Shown: positions 22,991 to 35,969 of the stretch, piece after piece
Numbering within the stretch: the first letter of the stretch is position 1
Layout: the number at the start of each line of letters is the position of its first letter
DNA from: Ophioderma brevispina
Taxonomy: Eukaryota > Echinodermata > Ophiuroidea > Amphilepidida > Ophiodermatidae
NCBI GenBank assembly: GCA_023653785.1
Contig: JAMKCH010051755.1
Span: 62,001 to 126,000 of the forward strand
Length of the DNA stretch: 64,000 nucleotides
Direction: 5' to 3'
Program-made: the position numbers and the translations under genes
Notes under the pieces: generated by a model
What the model was told of the DNA's origin: nothing
What the model saw: only the letters and a program-made list of their open reading frames with translations
Database searches by the model: none

Positions 22991-23694
22991 GAGATGCCCT
23001 TGGAAGTGCCAGTGTGCATCGTATATGGAGAGGGATCCACTTAAAAGCTTCACATGTTACATCAAGCCTTCAGAAAGTGGGTCTAGCATCTTCAAAGTGC
23101 ATAGATAAAATGCGTGGAAATACTTTGAAAAACACTCTTGTAATCCGAACTCCTGGTTTTAAATTAATTACAGGTGCCTCACAAGTCTCTATACACATTG
23201 TTATGTTAATAATTTCCAATCTTAAACATTGTATACTCTATGGTCAAAAAATCTGAACAGGTACGATGCTCTTAAGTGCATTCATTGGTAATTCAAATTG
23301 AGTGGTTATGATTTTATTCTTTTTAAAAGAGCAATGGAATTCTCCAATTTGTGGCTAGGATCAATTGGAATTCTTGTCACTATCAAGAATAAAAATTGTT
23401 TGGTTTTTTTAAATTATGACACATTTGCAAACAATGTGCGGCAAATTTACCACAATTTAATCAACTGCACCAATTTGTGCTCCACACAGAATACACATAA
23501 ACACATGTATCAGCATTTGGATTTTAATGGTGCTGAGAATATTTTGTGTAATATATTTCTCATCATAGTATACTTCTTGTGATGACAAGTTTATTGGTCT
23601 TTCCATGATCAAATAAAAGGTAAGGTCTCAAGCTAATTTGCATGAATAATGAAAGCAACTTCTTAAAAATTTCCCAAATAGGCAAAACAAAATC

Positions 23695-24430
23695 TTTTTA
23701 TGATCCATGAGCAACACCCAATGGACCGCAGCCTTACTTTTCAATCACACACCAAGGCAGTCGCTGCCAAGACGCAGTCTCGTGTCAACCTCCTCAACGG
23801 CTTCGTCAGGAACTGGAGTGGGGTGATCTTTGACACCTTCATACATCAACTTGTTGCCATTGCTACTCCACTGTATAATACTCTGCACCGTATGGAGTCA
23901 CAGTGTACATTCCAATAATTGGATGTCGTTCTGAAGATGCACTGAGACTTGTGTAGGGTTGCCTTTTGGCGACGCTGTAGAATATCTTCCAATTCTGGTC
24001 CTGGCATAGCTCCTGCACCTTAGGAGGAACCTTCAGCCATCAAGCTCGCCAAGAAATGTGATTGAACCTGGTAGCCTAAACCCCCCACAACACCCTTTGA
24101 GGATCAGAGAATTCCACGGAATCGCTTTGCTACCCAATCCGTGACACTGCAGTCGCGGTGTCCATGTCGATCATCCTGGATCATGACAGATGGTATGATC
24201 AATTGTCATCCTCTACTTTGAACCTAAAGCAGTTTGTGGACACCCCTCTAGCAAGCCCAAAGCTGTGACCTTGATAGGAAAAGCATGGGTCAACCCAAAC
24301 AGACTCAGACTGTGGCGTTGTCTAAAAAGTACTTCCTTCACAAGATCGTAGTAGACTTTCACCAAACTGCGATGTGTGGAGAGTCCACAAACCATTAGCC
24401 CACATCATAGATGAACTGTGAGGTCGACAA
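23695..24430 (+). pseudogene. Jockey-like LINE ORF2 C-terminal fragment
   Basis: Blocks in order on the + strand: LDRSLTFQSHTKAVAAK (with an M for L at the start), TQSRVNLL, then GIAPAPLRRNLQ (about 24,003), and near the end SPNCDVWRVHKPLAHIIDEL. These match LGVTLDRTLTFxxHxxxVxxKxxxRxNLL, the IAPPxLRR block, and the terminal CxCxxxxQTxxHIxxxC zinc-like motif of jockey-group ORF2 proteins. Several frameshifts, and a Cys of the zinc motif is replaced by Trp; inactive. Confidence 0.75.
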
Positions 24431-24665
24431 GTCCCCAAGAGGAAATTTCCAGGAATGGCCCTTATCACCTGGGATGGATGAACTATCACAGCTGGTTAAA
24501 GAAAAGACCAATCTTCCACTGTGATTTTGGACTTGCAACGCAAACGAACGAACGACACAACCAAGATTTTTTTCAAGTCCAAGTGTTTGTTTGCCCCAAA
24601 TAACTATGATCTGACCAAAAGTGCCAAGGATAAATATAAATATTAATAAGTGCAGTAGCACTTAA

Positions 24666-25228
24666 AGCGGCCTGGCACATTTCAGAATATATGAAATTTC
24701 TTCACCGCTCGCAAATGATAGGCTAGGCCATTTAATTGAAGAAGAGAGATATATTTACACCGCATAAGAACATACCCCAAAACAGTAAGGGGATATTAAT
24801 AACAGGCTAAAGACAACCGTAATTTGTAGGCTAACTTTTAGTTTGCCGTAACTTTGCAAATTTGTCTATAATGAATATCATATACCTCGTATTCAATTGA
24901 TATTAAAACCACAAAGGTCAAAGACGGGTCAAAATAAGGTGGATCCTGTGGGAATCAACTCCGGCGTGTGTTTTCTTATGTTAATGCCATTCCTTGTTGT
25001 TTGCTGAATTAATGTTGCGAAGTAATTAATTATAAATTTTAAAAAAAGAAAAAACCTAAAAAATTAAAAAAAAACCAAAAAGCGCGCTAATTTGGGTTTA
25101 ATAATTTCATGTGATGGCTAATGCCATATATCACAAGCTTTACAACCATAACAAAAAATAAATTTTGGAACAATCTAGAGGGTGGGGTACTATTTTTTCA
25201 AATGTGCCAGTGTATAAACAGTCTTTTT
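24666..25228 (+). mobile_element. TTAA-flanked MITE, copy 2
   Basis: Starts AGCGGCCTGGCACATTT after TTAA (24,662-24,665) and ends with AAATGTGCCAGTGT plus a short degraded stretch before TTAA (25,229-25,232). It aligns with the reverse complement of 2,864-3,390 (shared GAAATTTCTTC, AAATGATAG, ATTAAAACCACAAAGGT). No ORF. Located 240 bp after the jockey-like fragment. Confidence 0.8.
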
Positions 25229-25232
25229 TTAA

Positions 25233-27009
25233 AACGGGGATTTTCCTCCTACAGAAATAGGTTTCAAAGTTGGTCGAATAATTCTTGTTCTATTCTGTTT
25301 AGATGTTATAAAAAAATTGGTCTGCTCACTATATAATGGATTATAGATCACTTAAGGTTTGTGTTAAAAGGACAGTAGGTCAGAAGATCATCTAAATCTT
25401 ATCTACCCTATGAGCCTCTGCCTTCATTTTGGTTTCAAGTTCTAATTGTTTTAATCATTTTCATTTTAATTTGGCCGGGTCTCACACATTTGACCCCTAC
25501 CTAGCCTTTTTTATATTATTTATCATAATTCAGCAAGTTCTCCATCAGTGAAAACCCGCATTAAGAATATCTTTGATCTATTTCTGTTGGCACGGCCAGT
25601 GGAAATATTGTTGTGAATGATGACAATAATAAAATTTTAGTGCCAATTAATGAATTTTAGGTGTGCCATTTGTAACATAATTATTTTAATTGTAGACAAA
25701 ATATGGAACCAATCTGCATCTTAGGAAAGGTGAGAAAATGCCACATTTACATCTCTCCATTGGAACAATTACCTGATGAAAATCTGTGTCACAACCTTGC
25801 AGTTATTTCCCTATCAAAAGCTTAAACAACAAAGACAGAAATGTTATTTTCCTCCACAAGTGTGCCATTTTTTCAATTGACAGAAATTCATTAGGCACTT
25901 GACTGCATAGAACAGATTATTTTTTATTATAGCCACCACTCTATTGGTTTTGCCTTGAATAAACCAAACGAAAGTGTATCATCGAAGAAAAGTGATCTGA
26001 GTTTGTATCTCCCAAGAAGCTACCTGAAACCAAAAAAAGTGCAGCATAATATTATGAGTGCACAATGTAGAATGACTGCACTCATGTTCAAGAGCCTTCC
26101 TCCCTCAGCAGCATTCATCCAGGTTTTTTCATCAATAGCTGACGCAAGGAACTTGTGAGGCTAGGGGTTACTATGAGGTCACCTCACACTCCATGACTGA
26201 CCTGTGGACGCAAATGCAGCAGTTTATTTGGGAAGTAGAATTTGGGAAAACGTATGCGGTTCTGTATTGCATATATTTGCATATTGTGTGAGGGATAGAG
26301 GTTGAAATGGATTTCAGCAATTTTGTGAGTTTCCCAATTCCATTCCTTCATAAGACTCATGATGATTGTGATACAAATGAAACATTTATTTGAGTATTGA
26401 TTTTAAGCCATGTTAATTTATATTTACTTTTCTGCTTTAAAACAAGAGTGTAGTTAAGCAGCAGCAGCAGCAGCAGACAGCAGCAGTAGTAGTAATTCAG
26501 TATCTACAGTCTGATAATAATTTTGTTGACAGAAATCAAACACGCGAGCATTGACTGCGTGAGCCAGGAGGAATAACGCACATCGGTTCGCGAGGTGTAA
26601 TTGGTAGAAGAATGTGCTGAACCTCCGATACTTGTTGCGCTTACATGAGGTGTGCGTATCTCACTGTGCAAGTAATGTGTGTAATCCCACTGTGTAGCGC
26701 AGTAGTACAGTACACTGTCCCCCATAAACACTTACAATCAACTAAAAATTAATAAAAAATATAAACTTGGCTTTTGGCCAGACATTTTTGACTTTAGTTT
26801 GTTCGACAAGTCGTAGCTTAATCCTCGCTTTTATTCCATCCAATTTGATGACCCTAAGCTGAGATATATTGTCAGTTTGACACAAAGGATCAATACCACT
26901 TGGGCACAGTTATTCACCTGAAGGTTCAATAAAACTAAGGTTATAAGAGCAATGTAGTCTCATCAGTGTATGGGATTACATACACCATTTTTCAAACAAA
27001 AGAATATGT
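25233..27009. other. No gene seen; CAG run at 26.46 kb
   Basis: AT-rich. A short CAG run lies at 26,457-26,486. The minus frame 26,504-26,731 resembles nothing known to me. Confidence 0.45.
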
Positions 27010-27825
27010 ACGATCAGAGAAATGTATTATCCTGCCACTAAACTAATCAATAATATTTTTCAGTGAAAGCAAGCACCAGAAACGATTATGGTTTGGGTGA
27101 ATTGAGGGACTCACTCTCGGTGGCAATACCAATGAATGCATGGGTAATTTGGGTGAAAAAAAAAATTTGGCTGCGACCTAATGAACAATAAAAAAATAAA
27201 TACCCAAATCTGTTTTAGGGACAAATGTGTGGACATGATCTAATGTGGAGGGAACAATTTACCCTTCCCCGATTCCCATTCCCCAATGCCTCCAAGACCA
27301 AGAGGAATATGATGAACAATAGCAGTGTTTCAATGGGGCAAGAGCAATAACAGGAAGGATGGTTGTGTTCAAAGGTCTCAGGTTAAATTTTCAATAAGGG
27401 TGTTTTTTATGGTTTCTACTCTGCTGAACCTGGGGTAAAGCTGAGACAACAAGACTCTTTGGAATTGATTTCCCAATGCTACATGTAATTATTAGCAATT
27501 ATAAGTTATAAATTATGTTAGTTGTAATTAATTACAAGAATCAAGCACTTTATACCTACTTTTTTATGTACTTTTCAATAAGAATGTCTTGAACCTCAAG
27601 GTGATGTTTCATGCAACTTGTTGATATCAGGATATCCCAAACTGCCCAACAGGTTTTTCAACTGTCTTCAGATAATAGCCATAACTCCTGAACCAACCAC
27701 CCAATTACAACAACTACAAATCCCATGAAATATGGACAACACTCCTAAAAAGAAATCAGTAAAACTCCAGTAGAGATGAACTTACATTTTTGGCCAAAAA
27801 AAATTAATCTTTCATTGTATAGTTT
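27010..27825 (+). repeat. Dispersed repeat, copy B (pair with 2.0 kb)
   Basis: Same order of landmarks as 2,008-2,652 plus two extra segments (about 27,120-27,210 and 27,478-27,540). It is followed directly by GGGACAGTCTGTAGTGGTAG, absent from copy A. Confidence 0.75.
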
Positions 27826-30226
27826 TTTTGGGACAGTCTGTAGTGGTAGTAGCAGCAGCAGGAGAGTAGTTGCTGTTGTTTTAATTTAAAATCAAATTTA
27901 TTAAAAATCCCCTTTTCTAATAATTCTACCCCTTAAATAAATAATTAGACATGTGTCTTTAAGATTTTATTTTAACAGTTCTTCAAGTTGCAGCATGATA
28001 ATCCACTGCCAACCGATAAACAAACATTTTTACCATTGTAAGAATTATGCAGGAATTTGGTTCAGAAGATAGTAACATATAATAACAAAACAAAAATACT
28101 TAATGGTGATATTTTCTAGTACATGTTCATACATGTTTGAACCTGGTACTGGATGTTGACTTCACATGGCAATGTAAACCAGTATATGACATTTAGACAC
28201 ACATGCAGGATTAGAGCTTTATTACAAGCAAAATGAAATTCACAACTCAGTCACACCGCATACACACCATGTGAATAATCAACCAAAGTCTTATGCACTT
28301 GACATTGTATCCAACAATGTTATGATTGTCGGACTGTGAATATGTTTGTAATGATATTCAACAAATCAGGAAGTAGAAGTGAAGACAAATCATATAGAAG
28401 CATGCATGCGCACACACAAACACACACACACACACACCTACACACACCCACTAACACACACACACCCCACCGTACACATACACACTTCAGTATTTGGATC
28501 TGTCTCATGTGGCCAGAATTTGCCAACAGCCCTCCATCCCTTCAATGACCTAAGTTGCAGTTTCCAGAACAAAAATCCCTCACCTGAGATAGCTCACTTT
28601 TTGGCTGGATTGCATAGCAAATCATGGCTATCATCAATTTGGTTAACATTTGCATTGAAGTTTTTGTGTCACCTACACTAGTGCAAGGATGTACATACTA
28701 ATCCAAATTTTTTATGCATGTTAAAGTTTTGGTGTATTTGTGTTAAAGTTTCAGTTAACCGTTTTCAAATTGTACAAAAACACTTCAATTCCAATTACCA
28801 CCAAACCCAGGTCAAACTGCGTGTTTCTACTGGGCATAGGGGCATCACCCGCTATTATGTGAGCGTTATTTTCGGAATACCTGTTTCCGTCCCACCGTCA
28901 ATCGGCATGTTTCTACTGATAGCGAAATGCCGGCTTATCGGCCGTGTGCGGAATTTTGTGTCCGTGCAACGGGGATTTGTCAGTCATTTCGTGACCTTCA
29001 GTATGCTATCATATCCTGTGTCCAAGTGGACATCTTGGACGTCTGCCATGACGAGATTCGTACACAAGTACAAGTTTCAACTTCCAGGAGGTATTTTAGT
29101 AAAACAAAATGATGACTTTTAAAAATTCGTGTAGGAACTCCGTGCGAAACGTATGAGTCATTGATTACTAATTCCGGGTTTGATCAAGCTTGACCTTGTC
29201 TCGCTCAATATTTCCGGTTCTCACGGAAAATATGTGCGCGGCATGTTCTAATGCAGTTGTGACCCGGTATTCATGGATCGTCATCCCACTCAGAAGGGGA
29301 TGACGGTTTCAGAAAATAAGGTAAGAGTGAAGGAAAATTTCGGGACCCGGTATGTTTCTTATGGAGGCGCATTGCGCTCATGAGCGGCATTGTGGTATTT
29401 ACGAAAATCACGGCCCTCAGTAGAAAACAGCAAGATAGATGCACAAAGAGATTGTCTGTAGGGGTAAAGTCGCATCCACGGTCAAGGTTCAATGGAGATC
29501 AAATGGCAGAGAGCAGGAGTGAAGGAAGGTAGATAAAGCAGGCGACACTACTCCAGTTTCACCTCCATGTGGCAGAGTAGAGTTAGTAGAGCGCAAGTGT
29601 GGGGGCAAAAACACCCGTTTTTTTTTTTTTTTTGTTTTTACCAGTGCCGGCGTATTACAAGCAAGAGGTATGTGTGACGCTGTGGGTTAGGTCTTAATTC
29701 TATGGACTTTCTACTATACAACAAGGTGGAAATATATATAGTGGATTTAAAACCACCTTGTTTTAAAAAATGGATTTTTTGCAAAAAATAATACGTCAAG
29801 AAAAAGATCAGTGTGCTTAGTAAATGTAACTCAAAAAGCTTAATCCATAAATATTGCATTCAATGTATTTTTAGTATCTCATAAAAAAATATGATATAGA
29901 AAGGCTTAAAATTGTTTTTTCACAATATCCTTCGTTCATTTAGGAAATGTTAACAACACAAAAATACATAACACTTTTAAAGGTGGACAAGGTTTCCACT
30001 TGGTTGATAGAAACACTTCTCGAAGGAAGTTGTGCACCGAATTTATACCATAGATGCAGGGTCATAAGACAATAACAGTTAAGCAATAAAATTAGCATTC
30101 CAAAAAGAAACCTTAAAGTTATGGGACAAAAAATTTGAAATACAGAAATAAGGGGAAAACAAAATTTCAGCTCGATTTCCACAAAAATATATATGTGCAA
30201 TGAAAAAGTTGTTAAATTTATTTTTC
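27826..30226. other. No gene seen; CA repeat, T-run and small hairpin
   Basis: Holds a CA/CACACA repeat at 28,408-28,490, a T16-type run near 29,620, and a perfect 9-bp hairpin CGTCATCCC/GGGATGACG at 29,279-29,305. GTGTTTCTACTGGGC at 28,826 echoes the terminal motif of the 39.96-kb element, but no partner end was found. The 134-codon frame 28,718-29,122 is unrecognised. Confidence 0.45.
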
Positions 30227-30229
30227 TTA

Positions 30230-30885
30230 AAGGTCCAATCTATAGTCGGAGAGATATGGTCAAGATATGGACTGAACGTAAAGTTGCGTAATACACACAT
30301 TTTTTTGCTGAACGTGGTAGATAAGGGTGTGTAGAATTGAATCTGCCGAGTGCCACCTTGGCACAACCTTGGGCGTTTGAGAAATCCAAGATGGCGTTGC
30401 ATAGATGTAATTATTATTCGACCCAAAAAACCATGTTTAGGGTTAATAATTATACAAAGGACCCAATGAACAAGTGCCATGCACTGTAACATGTGGTCAT
30501 TTATTCAATTCAAATGGAAGCCTCCTAATCTAATAATTTTAAATATGCCCTATAACAGCAATACCTGCGATAAAAAATAAACATTGAAGTATTTAGATTA
30601 TGTTGTTAGGACACAATAAAGGTATTGCTGATTACTTTAAGTTGTAAAATGACGTCAATCAATATGGCCGCCAAAAGTGAATATAAGTAGATCGTTTTTA
30701 TAGTAACTCCGTATCATTTATGCAATGCCATCTTTGATTTCTCAACATGCCCAAGGATGCCCAGGTGGCACCCGGAAAAAGTTCGTATTCTCACACCCTA
30801 TTCATCATTTCAGCAAAAATTGTTTGTATATTACTCAACTGATGGTCACATGCAACATTCTCTCTGACTACTACTAGACTGCAAC
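30230..30885. mobile_element. Foldback element, about 650 bp
   Basis: Long imperfect inverted repeats. Left about 30,243-30,412 (AGTCGGAGAG, TTTTTTGCTGAA, GAGTGCCACCTTGGCA, GAGAAATCCAAGATGGC). Right about 30,730-30,880 carries the inverse (GCCATCTTTGATTTCTCA, CCCAGGTGGCACCC, TCAGCAAAAATTG, CTCTCTGACTAC). Arms exceed 140 bp. A TTAA precedes the left end; the right boundary is uncertain. Confidence 0.75.
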
Positions 30886-31070
30886 ACAAATGATGTTAAT
30901 TTTGCGCCGTCTGACAGGAAAGACCTTTGGCCAGCTGATTTGGGACGGATGGGTGTCGGAGGGAGATGGGTGGGTGGTGGCGGAGGGAGACTTTTTTGGG
31001 GTGTGGGGAGGTGGACGGGTGGGGTTCATATTGTAGACATTTATACATTGTAGTTGCATTTATCGAATGT

Positions 31071-31137
31071 TATTGATCGCGACAGTTGGCGGGGACATAT
31101 TTTCCACATCAGCGTAAATCTGAGCTTCGCCTCCGGC
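31071..31137 (+). repeat. Repeat terminus shared with 11.27 kb
   Basis: TTGATCGCGACAGTTGGCGG, GGACATATTTTCCACATC, then GCTTCGCC matches 11,269-11,325. It probably marks the 3' edge of the same repeat family. Confidence 0.6.
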
Positions 31138-31419
31138 CTTAGTATCTATTGTCTCTTCAAATTTTTGATTAGATAGTTTAAAAGATCTTGCGTTGTTTTC
31201 ATGTTTGTATTGTTTCATTTAATTTGTAATATATTAATTTGAAGAAAAATAATATATTACAAATAAATTTTATCTGCTAAATAGGGTAGTAGGTGGTTAA
31301 GGATTTGATTTCCTACGCAGAGTATTTCTTCTGAGTTTAACAATTTTTTTGTTAAATGGAACCAAAACTTGCTTCACAAAATACAACATCTGGCAAAAAC
31401 TACTTGATTATCTAAAGGA

Positions 31420-33110
31420 ACCAACTTCAAAAAGTGCTATATGTCACCAATAGTAGAGAAGAAAGAATAAAAATTGTTAATAAATTTGATGTTAAACTAC
31501 AAGAAGTCCCGGTCATGATGACATCGGTAACATGACTATCAAAAGGGTCATTCGAGAGAAAGCCAATCCGTTGGCATTGATATTTTTTAACACGGTCAAT
31601 CTTAAAGGTATGTCCCTATAGTCTTAAAAATTGCCAAAGTTGTTCCCAATCTTTAAAAAGAGGCACCTGAGTTTTTTTCTAACTTATCGACCAGTGTCCA
31701 GAGTTACTTCCAGCTTATCCCAAATTTTGGAAAGATAGTCTTAAATCGGTGTATGATCTATATTGATAAAAACTAAAATATAAACAAAACCAATTCGGCT
31801 TTCGCCCAAACCACTCAAATCATGGACAATTTGGAATAGTAGATCAAGGGTGCATGCTGTAGGAAAATCCATGAACAAACACTTGGAATTTTTTTTAGAT
31901 CTTATCGAAAGCCTACGACACCATAGACCATGATAATTTATTATACAAATTGGAATATATGGATTCAGGGAGTACGTTTTAAAGGGGTTGGAGGTTATCT
32001 AAGCAATCGAAAAACAATATGTTTCTTATTCTGACAGTAAACTCACTTTAAGAAGATTAATGTGGTAGTACCGCCAGGGTTCAATCTGGGTCATGCTATT
32101 CAACTTTATGTTAATGATATAAATGCGTACTTATCGGTGTTAGATTTATTATCGCTGATGACACTACGTATATTGTACTCTCACATTCAGATCTTGATAC
32201 TAAAATAGACTTAATTAATAATGAATTAGAAGAAGTGGTTAACTGATTTAAAGCAAAAAACTATCTGTCAATTCTAGTTGGTAAACAAAAATATATGATA
32301 GTAGGCACGCACCACGGAACTTCCAAAATACACGAACGGTACAAACATTCGTAATGATGACAGTCAATTCATCGAAATCGACAAGATGATAATTCTAGAG
32401 TGTGTTATAACGTCACCAAATCGATAATAAAAAACCTTGAAAGAGTACGCAATACGAAATTTCTCGGTGTTATCATGATTGAAAATCTAACATGGAAGTA
32501 TCATATTGATGTCATATCCAAGATAATAACTAGAAAGATTGGGGTATTCAATTAAACTCAAAATATTTTGTACCAGATCGTATCTTATATAATTTGTTAC
32601 TGTACACTGTATTACCGTACATTAAGTATGGTATATTAATATGGGAAAAGCCCCTGCTATTTTAAATAAGATCTTTAAACTTCAAAAGTGGGCATTGAGA
32701 ATATCTCAAACAGTTCTACTACCGATACCATTCCAGCCCACTGTTCCTTAACTACAATGTATTAAATGTGTTTGATACATTTAAACTTAATTGGTGTGTA
32801 GTTATGTGTAAACCTTTTCCAAAAAAGCACCGGGAATTTATGACAAATATTTTGTAAAACATACTGAAAAGTGCGTGATTACAATACAAGAAATGCCACC
32901 AATTATTGTATAATCAAAAGCAAAAAAAAAACATTATCTCAGAGTCGGTGTGGGGAACTACTGGTCAGCTTTATGGAATTCTCTCGAAACATACATAAAA
33001 GAAGCAATATCCGTCAAAAACATTTACGGAATAAACTGAAAGAATACTTACTTTCACGTATGACAAAACGATTAATTTGGGGCATGTCACTTGTGTTGTG
33101 AGGTTCATGT
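31420..33110 (+). pseudogene. LINE reverse-transcriptase pseudogene (CR1/L2/jockey-group)
   Basis: A long, nearly collinear ORF2 relic with many frameshifts and stops. Blocks in order: SPGHDDIGNMTIK (31,508), LKIAKVVP-FKK (31,625), YRPVSRV (31,686), NQFGFRPNHSNHG (31,788), FLDLS-KAYDTIDHD (31,892), YLSNRKQYVSYSDS (32,000), a PPGFNLG/VPQGS-like block (32,074), IADDTTYIVLSHSDLDTK (32,150, catalytic Asp pair kept), a TKFLGV-like block (32,456), NLTWKYHIDVISK (32,488), LPYIKYGILIWG (32,612), and a C-terminal NKLKEYLLS (33,030). The endonuclease domain is absent (5' truncation). A GATAT-rich tail at 33,259-33,285 is consistent with a LINE 3' end. Confidence 0.9.
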
Positions 33111-33258
33111 TTGTCAGTCTGCGTCCATTTTAATGTATTTTTGTGGGTAACTTAATTTTGCTCAGGGGGTAGTCTCTATCGGGCCTCATTGGCCTTTCGA
33201 CTGCCTCCTCAATTTGTCACTGTCTTTTATTTGTAAATTTTGATATGTGCTTGGAAAA

Positions 33259-33285
33259 AACTTGATATGATATGATTTGATATTG
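33259..33285 (+). repeat. LINE 3' tail, GATAT-like
   Basis: CTTGATATGATATGATTTGATATT directly after the LINE 3' untranslated region; simple-sequence tails of this kind are common in jockey-group LINEs. Confidence 0.6.
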
Positions 33286-33454
33286 CAGAGGGTCTAGGTG
33301 GGGGTGGGTTAGTTTCCCCCTCTGGCTGAAAAAAGCGGGGGATATGCACCAAAAATTGGAGCAAATCACTGGGAGAGGGCTTACAAAATTAGGAACGACT
33401 CTTGGGAATTTGCCCTCTGGACGGACTGTCTCGGTATTACCCCCTGTTTCAACA

Positions 33455-33900
33455 ACACATTGACTGATTAACTTTCAATACTTGGTCAGAAGACCCACCG
33501 ACCCAAGGCCTCCATTGTTTTTTAAAACAGTGACATGATGACTCCCAAGGTGAACTTTGACCCCATTTTGTGAAAATCTATAAAAAAAATTTGTGCTTAC
33601 CGGACCTCCATAAAAATGAAGCAATGTTAACAATTAGTCATTTCTCACATATGTATTTACCAATTAACTTAATACTTGGTCAGAAAAAACCACTGGCCCA
33701 AGGCTCTCATGTGGTGTACACAGGTTGACTTCTGATAACAGCTATGTGAACTTTTACCTTGTGAAAATATAAACACAACTTTACCACATGTGTTCACTGA
33801 TTAACTTTGTACTTGGTCAGAAGAGCCGCTGACCCACGACTCAGGAGGGTATCAACAGGTTGGCCTCTGATGACCACTGTATGAACTCACATGACCAAAC
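33455..33900 (+). repeat. Degenerate tandem repeat, about 3 copies
   Basis: TTAACTTTCAATACTTGGTC, AGAAGACC and a CCAAGGC-like end recur beginning near 33,465, 33,660 and 33,800; unit about 140-195 bp. It lies directly upstream of the GATGGCAGGCGACAC terminus, so is probably the body of that element. Confidence 0.6.
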
Positions 33901-33904
33901 TATG

Positions 33905-33962
33905 TCTCCAGTTGGCAAACTGCGATGGCAGGCGACACAAACGTTCAAGCGCTAGGTTTAAA
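33905..33962 (+). repeat. Right terminus of GCAGGCGACAC family (copy)
   Basis: AAACTGCGATGGCAGGCGACAC followed by a degraded version of the GGTCC-GGACC hairpin seen in other copies. Confidence 0.6.
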
Positions 33963-34855
33963 ACCAGAGGTTGCTGGTTGCTATAGAGCTCTAGGAGAGG
34001 ACTAGAGAGGTACGTACTAGGTCAACATTACCATTCCGGGTCTCGCTGGCTTGCGCATTCAGTCGGAACTGGAAAGTTTCTATTGCGATTAACCGTCTTT
34101 TTCCTACAGCATTATCCTAGTTTTAAAGAATAAATACCGGGGGAAATTCAGCCATTGTAAGCGGGTACTTTGGAGTTGAGTCTTTTAGGTGATTATCTTT
34201 AGTTCTAGTCTTTTAATGCCATGAGTTGCTTAATTGGTGGGTAATACAGTTGGTTTTTTGATGCATACATAGTTTTATAAAATAATTCTTGTTTTTGTGT
34301 TGCCGGCCTTAAGGCATGTAGACACATAATCGAGATCACTTTGTCCACTGTTGTTGTTGTAGTTGCTGTTGGACAGGTAGTTTGGTGACGTTAGTGTTGT
34401 GAATCAGGGTAACATTTTGCCGTAATATCTGCATCTTTTGATGGACAGTGGCCGTAATTCTTTTGACATTGGGGGGGATGGGGTTGATGAAAAATTTTTG
34501 AATGAACCGGGGTTTGCTGAAAAGATTGCCGCCTTCTATCAATGTGCGCGCGCAGCGCGAAAAATTTAGCCATTTAGAAGGTGAAATCGTTAAATGTAAT
34601 TGTTAATTTTAGAACAAATCTTGCGCGACGCGCGTGGAGGAACTTACCATTTTTAAACTCTATGGTAAAATATGAGGTTATTTTTGGTCAAAAAAAACAT
34701 GAACGGGCACAACATGGGGGGGATGATTGTATTGACCATCCCCCTCATCAAAATATTGGGGGGATATATCCCCCATCCCCCGGGATTTACGCCTATGTTG
34801 ATGGATTTAAACCAAACTTTGAGTCATAGGTGCAACATGGGATCCCTCATTTGTT
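33963..34855. other. No gene seen
   Basis: Nothing recognised. Contains G-rich and C-rich runs near 34,469 and 34,710-34,785. Confidence 0.4.
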
Positions 34856-35020
34856 GATGAGGTCAAAGGTCATATCCCAAGGTCAAAGGTCATGTGAGGT
34901 TAAGTTGTAAGATGGGCTGAAAATATAACTGGAACCAAACTTAATTTATGGATATTGCATGCAAATTCTCATTGTTTTTGAAGTCAAAGGTCACATATCA
35001 AGGTCAAAGGTCATAATGAG
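34856..35020 (+). repeat. Cluster of AGGTCAAAGGTCA direct repeats
   Basis: AGGTCAAAGGTCA occurs at 34,860-34,872, 34,880-34,892 and 35,001-35,013, with a near match at 34,982. This is a DR1 arrangement, the classical site for HNF4 and RXR-type nuclear receptors. It sits inside a transposon-like repeat, just before the hairpin terminus at 35,034, so may have no regulatory role. Confidence 0.7.
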
Positions 35021-35029
35021 CCTATCATT

Positions 35030-35095
35030 TACAAACCGCGATGGCAGGCAACACTAGCGGTTCGAGGACCGCGACTTGTATTTTTAGTGCTCCCT
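35030..35095 (+). repeat. Right terminus of GCAGGCGACAC family with hairpin
   Basis: AAACCGCGATGGCAGGCAAC, then ACTAGCGGTTCGAGGACCGC. GCGGTTC/GGACCGC forms a 7-bp stem. The best preserved of the copies together with 45.41 and 52.97 kb. Confidence 0.75.
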
Positions 35096-35620
35096 TAGTC
35101 AAATCAAGAAAACTTCTATTCAAGCCTGTTCTGTTTTACCTCGTCTGTAGTGTACTCGATTGGTCAATATGCATCACATGACTATGTATAAACAAGCATT
35201 TATGCATGTATGCATGGCCGCTGTGACGAACACCGAAAGCTGAATTTGATATTAATTTGGTAAGTAATAGTTAGCAGAACGAAAGTATGGTAAACTTAAC
35301 AGATTCATTTATAGGATTTTGGGTAGAATGTTGTTTATGTCCAAGGGTAAATCTCTGGCATCAACAACGTCATACCCAAAATACTGACCCCAGATTTATG
35401 CTTTTTTGTTTGCCCCTGAGCCTTAATCAGAGCAAGACTAAGAAATCATTATTTCTCTATGTGTGCGTATGTGTAGTGTATGAATATCTGGTATTTTGGT
35501 TAAAAAATTTTTCATATTTATCTCCTGTCCAAACACTTGGGCCCCAATTGCAGAAAGACCACTGGCCCAAGATTCATATGGGTGTATTATCCACTGGGGT
35601 GAACGAGGTGGGCAGATTAA

Positions 35621-35969
35621 AGGTCCATGGCCCGATCGCTAATAGCCTCGTCCCCAGAAGCCCCAGATTTTGCCGGAAGTGGTCAACATTTTTGGTATAG
35701 AAGAAAGCTAAGTAAACTATTTTTTCTCATTTACCCTGTGAAATCTTAGAGCCAAAATATGTTTGGTTTGGAAGTTATGAGCGAAAATGTGCCCCATTTT
35801 GGTCGACCAATGTTAATTTTACACAGTACTCTATGGGGCTTACAAATCATGTTTTTAGCTCTCACATCAAAACGGATAGAAATATCGGTGCAAAACTTTA
35901 CAGATGGGGTTGGAGTGAAGGCCAATCTATCAAGATGAAAACTTCATATCCTTAAATCGGACCATCCCC
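35621..35969 (+). mobile_element. 349-bp TTAA-flanked MITE
   Basis: Flanked by TTAA (35,617-35,620; 35,970-35,973). Left end AGGTCCATGGCCCGAT and right end ATCGGACCATCCCCT are imperfect inverted repeats. It aligns along its whole length with 52,114-52,458 (345 bp) and, diverged, with 20,286-20,770. No ORF. TTAA duplication points to piggyBac- or Kolobok-type mobilisation. Confidence 0.9.

Noticed and set aside
28408..28490. CA repeat as a regulatory Z-DNA element
   Set aside because: Ordinary microsatellite; no associated gene.
28718..29122. 134-codon frame as a possible host gene
   Set aside because: No recognisable motif, no conserved partner in the window, and it covers GTGTTTCTACTGG repeat-end motifs.
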